Below, piece after piece: positions 23,233 to 31,874 of a stretch of DNA of 64,000 nucleotides. Location: the NCBI RefSeq assembly GCF_020252395.1, contig NZ_JADCDB010000002.1, positions 186,001 to 250,000 on the forward strand, written 5' to 3'. Below the pieces are notes generated by a model. That model saw nothing but the letters and a program-made list of their open reading frames with translations, made no database searches and was not told the DNA's origin. The translations under genes were made by a program, and so were the position numbers. The DNA comes from Aestuariivirga sp. (lineage in GTDB: Bacteria > Pseudomonadota > Alphaproteobacteria > Rhizobiales > Aestuariivirgaceae). Each line of letters opens with the position of its first letter. Positions within the stretch are counted from its first letter, which is position 1.

Positions 23233-23238
23233 GGACCC

Positions 23239-24186
23239 TTACCTCGCAATGTCCGAGAGCTTGACGCGGAACACCCGCATCATGCCGATGACGAAGACCG
23301 TGCAGGTGACGAGCAGCATGAAGGCGTAAGCCGAGCCCGTGTTCCAGTCCTGCGACTCGAACATGGCCTGCTGGATGATTTCCGTGAACCAGCGCGACTG
23401 GGTGGAGGCCAGGAGCGTGGGCACCAGGATGGAGCCGGCGGCCAGCATGAACACCATGACGCAGCCCGACGCGATGCCGGGCTTGGAATGCGGGATAATG
23501 ACGCGCCAGTGGGTGCGCCAGCTCGATGCGCCAAGGTCCTTGGCCGCCTCTATCTGGTTGGTGTCAAGCGACTGGATGGCATTGTAGATCGGCAGCAGCA
23601 TGAACAGCAGGTAGACGTAGATGAGGCCGAAGGTGACGCTGTTGAAGCCGGTGATCCAGCGGATGGGCGTGTCGATGATGCCCATGTTCACGAGGGCCAT
23701 GTTCAGCGGGCCCTTGAAGGCGAGAATGATGAACCATGCGAAGGCGCGCAGGATTTCCGACACCCACATCGGCACCAGCAGTCCGACGAAGAGCAGCGGC
23801 ACGTTGCGGGGGTTGGCCACCTTGGCCAGATAGAAGGCGACCGGATAGCAGAGAATGAGGGTGATGACGGTTGTGACCGTGCTGTAGACCAGGGTGTGGA
23901 CGAAGACCTGAATGCGGATCGGCGCCTCGAAAGGCAGGATGACCGGCTTCCACGCGAAGGGCAGCCAGAACTTCCATTCGGTGGGCTGCTCGAAGGCGGA
24001 ACGGTAGTTGGCGAGCGTGTAGACGTCCTTCGGACCGCCGATGTCGGCGAGCGGCAGGTAGAGGCGGAAGCTCTCCTCCAGCAGGTAGAGCTGCGGCAGG
24101 ATCACCAGCAAGAGCAGCCAGAAGGCGGTGAGGGCCACGAAGGTCCAGGTGAGGGTGTGGCCGTAGCGGCGGAAGAGCTCGCTCAT
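23239..24186 (-). CDS. ABC transporter permease, PotB type
   Basis: This 315-residue permease has the EAA loop 'IEAAKDLGASSWRTHWRVIIPHSKPGI' and a large periplasmic loop between helices one and two (about 50-105, 'DIGGPKDVYTLANYRSAFEQPTEW'). Its ATG at 24186 overlaps the ATPase stop codon by four bases. It forms the membrane channel with the PotC-type partner. Confidence 0.9.
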   Translation of the reverse strand: MSELFRRYGHTLTWTFVALTAFWLLLLVILPQLYLLEESFRLYLPLADIGGPKDVYTLANYRSAFEQPTEWKFWLPFAWKPVILPFEAPIRIQVFVHTLVYSTVTTVITLILCYPVAFYLAKVANPRNVPLLFVGLLVPMWVSEILRAFAWFIILAFKGPLNMALVNMGIIDTPIRWITGFNSVTFGLIYVYLLFMLLPIYNAIQSLDTNQIEAAKDLGASSWRTHWRVIIPHSKPGIASGCVMVFMLAAGSILVPTLLASTQSRWFTEIIQQAMFESQDWNTGSAYAFMLLVTCTVFVIGMMRVFRVKLSDIAR

Positions 24187-25286
24187 TCGTCGATGCCCGG
24201 GTCTTTCATGCCCTGGTCGGCGAGGACGCGGGCCGTGGCGGCCTCGAAGCACAGATATTGCGCGCTGCCGATGGCGGGCAGCGTGACCGAACCGTCGTTG
24301 CGGGTCTCGACTGTCAGGTGACGGCCGGTCTTGTCGGCGGCGTGGACGTGGATGAAATTGCCCTCGAAGCTGATGTCGGTCACCGTCACGGGAATGCTGT
24401 TGGCCCCTTCGGCGGGCGCCGCCTGCAGCTTCGAATATTCGGGGCGGACATAGAGGCGGGCGATAGTCGAGGCATCGACGGCAGGGCCGAGCGTGGCGGT
24501 GAAGGCGCCGGCGTCCGTCTCGAAGCTGCACTTCGATCCGTCGACCTGCTTCACCTTGCCCTTGAAGATGTTGTTCTCGCCCACGAAGGAGGCGACGAAG
24601 CCGTTGACCGGCGTGTTGTAAATCTCCTGCGGGGTGGAGATCTGCTGGATCTTGCCTTGGCTCATGACGGCGACGCGGTCCGACATGGCGAGCGCCTCGC
24701 CCTGGTCATGGGTGATGTAGATGAAGGTGACGTTGGTGCGCTTCTGGATGGCGCGCAACTCGGCGCGCATGTGCTGGCGGAGCTTGAGATCGAGCGCCGA
24801 AAGCGGCTCGTCGAGCAGCATGACAGAAGGTTCGACGGCAAGCGCGCGGGCAATCGCCACGCGCTGCTTCTGGCCGCCCGAGAGCTGCGAGATCGCCTTG
24901 TCGGCCGAGTCATGCAGATCGACGAGCTTCAAGAGCTCTTCCGCCTTGGCGCGGCGGACGTCCTTCGAGGCGCCGCGCACCTCGAGGCCGAAGGAAATAT
25001 TTTCCCACACCGGCATCAAGGGGAAGAGGGCGAGGTTCTGGAAGATCAGCGCGGTGGGGCGCTTGTTGGGGCGGATGCCGGCCATGTCCTGGCCGCCGAT
25101 CTTGATCTGGCCCTCGGAGGGATCGATGAAGCCGGACACCATGCGAAGGATCGTGGTCTTGCCGCAGCCCGAAGGACCGAGGAAGGAGAAGAACTCGCCG
25201 GGCTTAATGGAGACATTGGCCTTGTCGACGGCGCGGAACTTGCCGAAGTCGCAGGACACATTTTGCAAGTCGACGCCAGCACTCAT
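24183..25286 (-). CDS. ABC transporter ATPase, PotA type
   Basis: This 367-residue ATPase has Walker A 'LGPSGCGKTTILRM', signature 'LSGGQKQRVAIARAL', Walker B 'VMLLDEPLSALD' and the switch histidine 'ITHDQGEA', then a C-terminal TOBE regulatory domain (about 280-355). The order SBP-ATPase-PotB-PotC with overlapping or close genes is that of spermidine/putrescine and related cationic-substrate importers. The actual substrate is not evident. Confidence 0.92.
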   Translation of the reverse strand: MSAGVDLQNVSCDFGKFRAVDKANVSIKPGEFFSFLGPSGCGKTTILRMVSGFIDPSEGQIKIGGQDMAGIRPNKRPTALIFQNLALFPLMPVWENISFGLEVRGASKDVRRAKAEELLKLVDLHDSADKAISQLSGGQKQRVAIARALAVEPSVMLLDEPLSALDLKLRQHMRAELRAIQKRTNVTFIYITHDQGEALAMSDRVAVMSQGKIQQISTPQEIYNTPVNGFVASFVGENNIFKGKVKQVDGSKCSFETDAGAFTATLGPAVDASTIARLYVRPEYSKLQAAPAEGANSIPVTVTDISFEGNFIHVHAADKTGRHLTVETRNDGSVTLPAIGSAQYLCFEAATARVLADQGMKDPGIDE

Positions 25287-25340
25287 CGGCGCGTTACTCC
25301 CCGGGACGGATTTTCTTGGTTAGGCACATCTTAAAGCGAA

Positions 25341-25365
25341 CCGCCGGGTTTATTCAACCCGGCGG
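25341..25365 (-). terminator. Hairpin between substrate-binding protein and ATPase genes
   Basis: CCGCCGGGTT (25341-25350) pairs with AACCCGGCGG (25356-25365), a perfect ten-pair stem, followed on the minus strand by TTCGCTTTAAG. Such hairpins after the binding-protein gene often give partial termination or protect its mRNA, giving more binding protein than membrane parts. Confidence 0.6.
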
Positions 25366-25388
25366 CCCAGAGATCGCTGGAAAGTGGC

Positions 25389-26549
25389 TTATGCCGCCTT
25401 CCACTTGTCGGCATATTCGCCGCGCAGCTTGATGAACCAGCCTGCCTGGGCCGGCCACCACCACAGCTTCGACAGCGCGTCGCCCGGATAGGCAGCGTTG
25501 TAGAAGGCCTTGACGGCCTCGTCGGCGAGCTCCGGCCCGCCCTTGCCCACGGCGTTTGCCTTGAAGGCCGAGGCCCAGGCAGCCGAGCCCTTGGCCGTCG
25601 ACACCCACTTGGCGAATTCGGTCGCCTGCTCGGTGTTCTTGGCGTTGGACATGAGCACGAAGCCCTGGTTCCAGGCGAAGGCGCCTTCCTTGGGCGCCAC
25701 GAAGCCGAAGCCGTCCGGCGCGAGGTTGAAGCCGGTCGAATCCCAGTTCAGGCCGAGGATCGCGCCATTGGTGCGGAAAGCGGCCTGCGCCTCGTTCTCG
25801 CCCGACCAGAACTGCACGACATTGGCCTTGTGCTTGATGGCTTCCGCGAGAGCGATGTCCCACAGCTGCTTCATCGTGGCTTCGTCCTTGTAGCTGTCGA
25901 GCCAGGGCTTCGGCAGCTTGCCTTCAGAGTCCAGCCAGCGGCCCATGGCGGCGAGCGAGGAGTGGGCGCGGATGCAGATCTTGCCATCGAGGTTGTCACC
26001 CCAGAGGTCGCCCAGCGAGGCCTTGCCGTATTCGGTCGGGAAGTCCTTCTTGGAATAGACGATGGCTTCGGTGCCCCAAACGGACGGAACGATCATGCGC
26101 TTGCCGTCGACGGTGGCCATTTCCCCGGCCTTGCCGTCGGCGAGACCCGGGAGATAGTTGTCCATGGCGAGCTTGTTGGTATCCCAACCCTGCACGAGGC
26201 CGTCAGCGGCCCAGCCGCCGACGCGGTCGCCCGTGGGCTCCACCACGTCATAGGCAGCGGTCTGCAGCGACAGCTTGGCCTGCGCGTACATATCGTCCTG
26301 GCTGGCCTGCTCGGTGAAGTTCACCTTGATGCCGGTGTCCGCGGTGAAGGCCGGGAACACCTTGGCGGCGAGATCGGGATAACCGGCCCAGCCCATGAAG
26401 TTCACTTCGCCGGACGAGGCGAGCGACGACTTCACATAAAGCGGACCAGCGAGGCCCACCGCGCCCAGGGCGGCGGCGGACTTGAGCAGGGTGCGGCGCG
26501 ACAGCGCGGCGGCGCGCATGGTTTCCTGCGAGGATATAAACTTCTTCAT
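25389..26549 (-). CDS. ABC transporter substrate-binding protein, PotD type (Tat-exported)
   Basis: This 386-residue periplasmic protein has a twin-arginine signal ('LSRRTLLKSAAALGAVGLAG') rather than a plain Sec signal. The mature part follows bacterial type 2 binding proteins of the PotD group: 'EVNFMGWAGYPD', 'IVPSVWGTEAIVYSKKDFP', 'GLNWDSTGFNLAPDGFGFVAPKEG' and 'WNQGFVLMSNAKN'. It leads the operon. Tat export suggests folding in the cytoplasm before export. Confidence 0.9.
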   Translation of the reverse strand: MKKFISSQETMRAAALSRRTLLKSAAALGAVGLAGPLYVKSSLASSGEVNFMGWAGYPDLAAKVFPAFTADTGIKVNFTEQASQDDMYAQAKLSLQTAAYDVVEPTGDRVGGWAADGLVQGWDTNKLAMDNYLPGLADGKAGEMATVDGKRMIVPSVWGTEAIVYSKKDFPTEYGKASLGDLWGDNLDGKICIRAHSSLAAMGRWLDSEGKLPKPWLDSYKDEATMKQLWDIALAEAIKHKANVVQFWSGENEAQAAFRTNGAILGLNWDSTGFNLAPDGFGFVAPKEGAFAWNQGFVLMSNAKNTEQATEFAKWVSTAKGSAAWASAFKANAVGKGGPELADEAVKAFYNAAYPGDALSKLWWWPAQAGWFIKLRGEYADKWKAA

Positions 26550-26863
26550 TCGGTAACGTCCTCCGTGTTCGCACCAGCGCCAGTGCCGGTGCTTGATTGT
26601 GTGACCGGTCCGGTTTCAATTCCGGCTTCTAAAGTCTTTTCAAGACAATATGACGATCATGCAACAGCGTGCAACGGGATTGTGGGAACAGCCGATTGAG
26701 TTCGTTTTGCAGGTGGTTTTAGTTTGGGCCGGACGCCCGCGGGGGGCAGCCGCCTTTGCCCTAAGGGCAGTTTCCGGCGGCTTCCTTGCAGGGGCGGACT
26801 GAGAATAGGAATTGGCCCATGTCACGCGCGCCGCCATGAAAGCGGCCGCATCCGCCTGACGGG
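26550..26863. promoter_or_regulatory. Upstream region of the ABC importer operon, with palindrome GTCTT-TTC-AAGAC
   Basis: This 314-base stretch has no gene. It must carry the promoter of the importer operon and the 3' end of the GGDEF gene. The clearest feature is the inverted repeat GTCTT (26634-26638) / AAGAC (26642-26646), about 85 bases before the first gene, a plausible operator for a GntR- or LacI-type regulator encoded elsewhere. Confidence 0.35.
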
Positions 26864-27871
26864 CTACGCCGCCACGCGGTTGCGGCCGCCCTGTTTGGCC
26901 TCGTAGAGCTTGGCGTCGGCCCTCGAGACCAGCGCCGAGGTGCCTTCGGAGCCCTCAAGCTGGGCGACGCCGAAGCTGGCTGTTACCCGGAGCAAGGTGT
27001 TGGGTGCGCCGGGTTTCTGCCAGAACTGCGCCTCAAGCTGGGCCTTGATCTGGGAGGCGATCTTGAAGGCGTTGTCGACGGGCGTCGCCGGCAGCACGAT
27101 GGCGAACTCCTCGCCGCCGTAGCGCGCCACCGTGTCGCGGCCCTTGACGTTGCTCGACAGGATGCGGCCGAACCATTTCAGAACGTCGTCGCCCGCGGGG
27201 TGGCCGTAGCGGTCGTTGATCGCTTTGAAGTGGTCGATGTCGGCGATGATGAGGGAGAGCGGCTGGCCGCCATTCCGGGCGGTGGCGAGATGGGAGGCCA
27301 GAACCACGTCGAAGCCTCTCCGGTTCTTGAGGCCGGTCAGAGGATCGCTCAGCCCCTGCGCCTCCGCATTGGCGAGGTTGGTCTTGAGCTTCTCGATCTG
27401 GCGCTGCGAGTTTTCGAGGCTTGCCTGCAGGTTGGAGGTGCGGGCCTTCATGTTGTCGTTCTCGATCATCAGGTAGGAGATGATGATGCGCACCTGCTCG
27501 GTCTTCAGGCTTTCGTGCAGCTCCTCCTTGGCGCGCTCCAGCACGGTGGAGAAGTTCTCGTTCGCCTCGGCATGCTGGCGCAACAGCGAGAGGAGCTTGG
27601 CGACCTCCGTCTGCACGGGGTCGGCGGCGGCGGAGGAGGAGTCCGGAGCGTCAGGCTCCGCCGGCGCGGCGGCCGCCCCGGGCGGGGATTTCTGGGCGCG
27701 CAGCGTGTCCCACACGGTGCTGAGCAGCGTTGCGGCGATGAGGACAACAACCGCGCCCAGCTCCCAGGCCTTGGCATTGGGGATGCTGCCGGGACTGCGG
27801 ATCAGATACAGCGCCAAGAGCCCTGCGGCGGCGGAAACGGCGGCAAGCACGATGCGCGGGATCGAGGTCAT
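26864..27871 (-). CDS. Membrane-anchored diguanylate cyclase (GGDEF)
   Basis: This 335-residue protein has two N-terminal membrane helices (about 5-25 and 36-55) and an Ala/Pro-rich linker. A coiled-coil segment (about 85-160) leads into a GGDEF domain with 'DPLTGLKNRRGFD', 'IIADIDHFKAINDRYGH' and active-site 'RYGGEEF'. It should make cyclic di-GMP. The inhibitory I-site RxxD is changed to KGRD, so product feedback may be weak. No other signal domain is present. Confidence 0.88.
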   Translation of the reverse strand: MTSIPRIVLAAVSAAAGLLALYLIRSPGSIPNAKAWELGAVVVLIAATLLSTVWDTLRAQKSPPGAAAAPAEPDAPDSSSAAADPVQTEVAKLLSLLRQHAEANENFSTVLERAKEELHESLKTEQVRIIISYLMIENDNMKARTSNLQASLENSQRQIEKLKTNLANAEAQGLSDPLTGLKNRRGFDVVLASHLATARNGGQPLSLIIADIDHFKAINDRYGHPAGDDVLKWFGRILSSNVKGRDTVARYGGEEFAIVLPATPVDNAFKIASQIKAQLEAQFWQKPGAPNTLLRVTASFGVAQLEGSEGTSALVSRADAKLYEAKQGGRNRVAA

Positions 27872-28023
27872 GGTGCGTGTCCTCCGCCAGGTTGGTTTGC
27901 GTGGAAGGCTAGACCCTGCCGCTTGCGGCAAACTTGCATGGCCCGCCTGCCCAAACTTACGCGTGACGGATAGGGTGAGGCCCGGTAGCCTTGGGCCAAA
28001 TCCAGCGCCCCAGGGAGGCCCTT

Positions 28024-28959
28024 TTGCGCAAGAAGAACAAGACTATCATCACCTGTGCCATCACCGGCTCGATCCACACGCCGTCAATGTCGCCGCACCT
28101 CCCCGTCACGCCGGACGAAATCGCCACCCAGGCGGTGGAGGCCGCGGAGGCGGGTGCGGCGATCCTGCATCTTCATGCGCGCGACCCGGAGAACGGCAAG
28201 CCGTCGGGCGATCCCGGCACCTACAACCAGTTCCTGCCGCGCATCAAGCAGGGTTGCGACGCCATCGTGAACATCACCACCGGCGGCGGCCAGGGTATGA
28301 GCATCGACGAGCGCATCAAGGCGGCGGAGGCCTTCTCGCCCGAGATGACGTCCCTCAACATGGGCTCGATGAACTTCGGCCTCTACCCGATGCTCAACCG
28401 CTATTCCGCCTTCGAGCATGAGTGGGAGCGGGCACACCTCGAGAATTCCAGGGACTTCATCTTCCGCAATACATTCGGCGACATCGAGAAGATCCTGGAA
28501 CGCCTGGGCAGGGGCCATGGCGTGAAGTTCGAGTTCGAATGCTACGACGTGGGCCACCTCTATACGCTCGCCCATTTCCTCGACCGCAAGCTGGTGACGC
28601 CACCGCTCTTCGTGCAGACGATCTTCGGCATTTTGGGCGGCATCGGGCCGGACCCGCAGAACGTCATGGTCATGCGCGAGACGGCGGAGCGGCTGTTCGG
28701 CGAGCAGTATTACTGGTCGGTGCTGGCGGCGGGCCGCTTCCAGCTGCCCTTCACCACCATGGCGGCGACGATGGGGGCGAACGTCCGCGTCGGGCTGGAG
28801 GACAATCTCTATCTCGGTAAAGGCCAGCTGGCGCCGTCCAACGCGGCGCTGGTGGCGAAGATCCGGCATATTCTGGAAGAGCTGTCGATTGACATCGCGA
28901 GCGCCGATGAAGCGCGCGCCATGCTGGAGACCAAGGGTGCGGCGGGCGTGAAGTTCTGA
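28024..28959 (+). CDS. BKACE-family beta-keto acid cleavage enzyme (DUF849)
   Basis: This 311-residue TIM-barrel protein is of the 3-keto-5-aminohexanoate cleavage (Kce/BKACE) family, which splits beta-keto acids with acetyl-CoA using Zn. Motifs include 'ITCAITGSIHTPSMSPHLPVTPDEIA', metal ligands in 'LHLHARDP', 'NITTGGG' and 'GLEDNLYLGKG' near the end. The start is a TTG at 28024 behind GGGAGG. It opens a tightly packed five-gene operon with an FAD oxidoreductase three bases downstream. The family has many substrates (for example dehydrocarnitine, 5-hydroxy- or 5-amino-3-keto acids); which one applies here is unknown. Confidence 0.88.
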   Translation: MRKKNKTIITCAITGSIHTPSMSPHLPVTPDEIATQAVEAAEAGAAILHLHARDPENGKPSGDPGTYNQFLPRIKQGCDAIVNITTGGGQGMSIDERIKAAEAFSPEMTSLNMGSMNFGLYPMLNRYSAFEHEWERAHLENSRDFIFRNTFGDIEKILERLGRGHGVKFEFECYDVGHLYTLAHFLDRKLVTPPLFVQTIFGILGGIGPDPQNVMVMRETAERLFGEQYYWSVLAAGRFQLPFTTMAATMGANVRVGLEDNLYLGKGQLAPSNAALVAKIRHILEELSIDIASADEARAMLETKGAAGVKF

Positions 28960-28961
28960 AC

Positions 28962-30035
28962 ATGCCAAAACGGATCATCGTCATCGGGTCGGGAATCATC
29001 GGGGCGTCCATCGCCTGGCACCTGGCGAAGGCTGGGGCGGAGGTGACGGTGATCGAGGCGGGCGGCACGGGTGGCCTCGCCACGCGGGCGAGCTGGGCCT
29101 GGATCAACGCGAGCTGGGGGAACCCCGAGCCCTATTTCCGCCTGCGCATCCGCTCCATCGAGCACTGGCACAAGATGCAATCCGAGATCCGTGAGCTCGC
29201 CATCGACTGGTGTGGCGGGTTGATCTGGGATCTGCCGCCCGCCGAACTCGACGCCTATGCCGCCGAACGGGCGGCGTGGGGTCAGCCGCTGAGGAAGGTG
29301 GGGCGGGAGGAAATCCATGCCATCGAGCCGAACCTCAGGCAGCTTCCCGATTACGGCTACTTCGCGCCGGGCGAGGGCATGCTGGAGCCGCTGGCCACCG
29401 CCGAGGTTCTGCTCAGCGCCGCCAGGGCGCGGGGGGCGGAGGTTCTGGCCGGGACGCCGGTCAAGTGGCTGGCAGAGGAGCATGGCAGGGTCGTCGGCGT
29501 GATGACGGACGAGGGCGTGATCCATGCCGACGAAACGGTGGTGGCGGCGGGCGCCAATACCGCGCAGCTGCTCGACAGTGTGGGGCTCACCCTGAAGATG
29601 AATGCGCCGGCCGGCCTCCTTTCCCATTCCAAACCCGCGCCCAAACTGCTGAACGGCCTCGTCATGACTCCTGGCCTCCACCTCCGCCAGACGGCGGAGG
29701 GGCGAATCGTGGCGGGCGCCGATTTCGCCGGAGCCGACCCCGAGGGCGATGCGGAAGAACTCGCCGCCGAACTCCAGGCCAAGGTGGAGGCGATGGTCGA
29801 GGGGGCGGAGGGGCTGGGCCTCGACTTCTTCACCGCCGGCTACCGGCCTACGCCGGCGGATGGCTTCTCGGCCATCGGCCGGCCGCACAGCAAGAACGGG
29901 CTCTATCTCGTCGTCACTCATTCGGGCGTGACGCTGGCCGCGGCCCTCGGACTGTTCGCGGCGCAGGAGCTTGCCACCGGCCAGCGCGACCCGCTGCTTG
30001 CCACCTTCTCGCCCGACCGGCCCAGCCTCGCATGA
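28962..30035 (+). CDS. FAD-dependent amino acid oxidase-type oxidoreductase (DAO family)
   Basis: This 357-residue flavoprotein has an N-terminal FAD-binding motif 'IIVIGSGIIGASIAWHLAKAGAEVTVIEAG', the DAO-family 'SWAWINASWGNP' stretch and a C-terminal second nucleotide-contact region 'GYRPTPADGFSAIGRP...LVVTHSGVTLAA'. Relatives oxidise D-amino acids, glycine or sarcosine. Two overlaps make it part of the BKACE operon, so it may supply or remove an amino or keto group for the lyase. Confidence 0.85.
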   Translation: MPKRIIVIGSGIIGASIAWHLAKAGAEVTVIEAGGTGGLATRASWAWINASWGNPEPYFRLRIRSIEHWHKMQSEIRELAIDWCGGLIWDLPPAELDAYAAERAAWGQPLRKVGREEIHAIEPNLRQLPDYGYFAPGEGMLEPLATAEVLLSAARARGAEVLAGTPVKWLAEEHGRVVGVMTDEGVIHADETVVAAGANTAQLLDSVGLTLKMNAPAGLLSHSKPAPKLLNGLVMTPGLHLRQTAEGRIVAGADFAGADPEGDAEELAAELQAKVEAMVEGAEGLGLDFFTAGYRPTPADGFSAIGRPHSKNGLYLVVTHSGVTLAAALGLFAAQELATGQRDPLLATFSPDRPSLA

Positions 30036-30838
30036 CCATGCAGCCCCTCGCACAGGCCCCGCGCGCCCTTCTCGCTGGCGTGAAGGCGGTGCTCACCGAC
30101 ATCGACGACACGCTCACTCTTCATGGCAGACTTCCGGCGGAAGCCTATGACGCGCTGTGGAAATTGCGCCGCGCCGGCATCAAGGCCGTGCCCATCACGG
30201 GAAGGCCCGCCGGATGGTGCGACCTGATCGCGCGGCAATGGCCGGTCGATGGCGTGGTGGGCGAAAACGGCGCCTTCTACTTCCGTTATGACGAGGCGGC
30301 CAAGAAGATGATCCGCGTCTATGCCCAGACAGCCGAGGTGCGGCGTGCCAATACCGAGAGGCTATGGAAGATCGCGCGTCGGGTGCTGAGGGATTTCCCC
30401 GGCACGGCGATCGCCTCCGACCAGGCCTATCGCGAGATCGATGTCGCCATCGACTTCTGCGAAGACGTGCCGCCGCTGCCGCTGGCCACCGCGCAGAAGA
30501 TTGCCGGGGCGTTCCACGCCGAAGGTGCCGCGGCGAAGGTATCGTCGATCCATGTGAACGCCTGGTTCGGCGATCATGACAAGCTCACGATGAGCAAGAG
30601 GTTCCTGGCCGAATCGTTCGATATCAGAATCCAAACGGAATTAGATCGAATCGCCTATTGCGGCGACTCGCCCAATGATGCGCCGATGTTTGCGGTGTTC
30701 CCGCTGGGGATCGGTGTCGCCAATATCCGTCCCTATGCGAAACTGATGGCGCATCTGCCGAATTATGTGACGGCGGGCGAGTGCGGCCATGGCTTCGCCG
30801 AATTCGTGGACGCGGTGCTGATGGCGCGCCATGCGTGA
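30032..30838 (+). CDS. HAD-superfamily phosphatase, Cof/type IIB-like
   Basis: This 268-residue protein has the HAD nucleophile motif 'LTDIDDTLT', motif II 'PITGRP', a lysine region 'DHDKLTMSK' and motif IV 'YCGDSPNDAPMF', with a C2-type cap between as in sucrose- and mannosyl-3-phosphoglycerate phosphatases. It overlaps the oxidoreductase gene by four bases and the next gene by eight. Substrate unknown. Confidence 0.82.
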   Translation: MTMQPLAQAPRALLAGVKAVLTDIDDTLTLHGRLPAEAYDALWKLRRAGIKAVPITGRPAGWCDLIARQWPVDGVVGENGAFYFRYDEAAKKMIRVYAQTAEVRRANTERLWKIARRVLRDFPGTAIASDQAYREIDVAIDFCEDVPPLPLATAQKIAGAFHAEGAAAKVSSIHVNAWFGDHDKLTMSKRFLAESFDIRIQTELDRIAYCGDSPNDAPMFAVFPLGIGVANIRPYAKLMAHLPNYVTAGECGHGFAEFVDAVLMARHA

Positions 30839-31874
30839 CACCGCCGCCGGTCTGCTGATCGGCGCCGCCGGCGGACTGGCCTTCTGGCTGCTGGGAATCC
30901 CCGCGCCGTGGCTGGCGGGCAGCATGATGGCGGCCATCGCCGCGGTCTTCTCGCACGTGAAGATCGGCATGCCGGACTGGCTGCGCGCCGTGGCCTTCAT
31001 CTTTCTCGGCATCCAGACCGGCACGGCCGTTTCTTGGGAGACGGTCGACCGGGCGATCCACTGGCCGGTCTCCATTGCCTTCCTGTGCCTGACCGTCGTC
31101 GCCGTCACCTGGGCCTGCATGGCTTATTACATCCGGCGGCATGACTGGGACGTGCCGACCGCACTCTTCGCCAGCCTGCCGGGCGCGCTGTCGCTCACGC
31201 TGCTGCTGGCCAGCAGCACCACGGCCGATATGCGGCGGGTGACCATCGCGCAATGCATCAGGCTGTTCTTCCTCGTGGCGGCGCTGCCCACCGTCATCAC
31301 TTGGCTGAAGCCGCCGCAGGACCACCTGACGATGACGCTCGCCCAGATCGGCGGGGTGTGGGACATCCTCCTGGTGGTCGCCGTGTCGGCGGCGGCGGGC
31401 TATGCGCTGGAATGGCTGAAGGCGCCGGCCGGGCTGATGCTGGGGCCGATGCTGGCGAGCGCGGGGCTGGAGCTTTCGGGCTGGATCGCCGGGGCCGCGC
31501 CGATGTCGATCCTGATTCCGGCCAATGTCGTATTGGGCGTCATGATCGGGTGCCGCTTCTCGCATTTCACGTTTGCCGAGTTCCGCGCGGCCCTTGCCGA
31601 AGGCTTCTCGGGCTTCATCATCGCGCTGGCGATCGCCATGGCAGGGGCGGCGCTGGCGGCCTGGTTCTCCAAGCTGCCCTTTGCGCTCACCCTGCTGGCC
31701 TTCTCGCCGGGAGGCCTCGACGCCATGACCATCATGGCCTTTTCGCTGAACCTCGACCCCGCCTATGTCGGCGCCCACCAGATGGCGCGTTACATCGGGC
31801 TTGCCCTGCTGATGCCGGCGGCGACGGCCTATGTGCTGAAGCGCATGGGGGCTTATGGCGGGAGCCGGGCGTGA
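30831..31874 (+). CDS. AbrB-family (ammonia-monooxygenase-like) membrane protein
   Basis: This 347-residue integral membrane protein of about ten helices contains two internal repeats, each with a Pro/Gly-rich hairpin ('GIPAPWLAGSMMAA' and 'KAPAGLMLGPMLAS'), the mark of the Pfam 'AbrB' membrane family (often called putative ammonia monooxygenase, a name without support here). The repeat structure suggests a transporter. Coupled to its neighbours by overlaps on both sides, it may move the operon's substrate. Confidence 0.78.
   Translation: MRDTAAGLLIGAAGGLAFWLLGIPAPWLAGSMMAAIAAVFSHVKIGMPDWLRAVAFIFLGIQTGTAVSWETVDRAIHWPVSIAFLCLTVVAVTWACMAYYIRRHDWDVPTALFASLPGALSLTLLLASSTTADMRRVTIAQCIRLFFLVAALPTVITWLKPPQDHLTMTLAQIGGVWDILLVVAVSAAAGYALEWLKAPAGLMLGPMLASAGLELSGWIAGAAPMSILIPANVVLGVMIGCRFSHFTFAEFRAALAEGFSGFIIALAIAMAGAALAAWFSKLPFALTLLAFSPGGLDAMTIMAFSLNLDPAYVGAHQMARYIGLALLMPAATAYVLKRMGAYGGSRA

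Noticed and set aside
22168-24321. 717-codon plus-strand frame across the ABC permease genes
   Set aside because: It is antisense to two conserved permeases, and its start lies in the candidate small-RNA region with the REP-like repeat.
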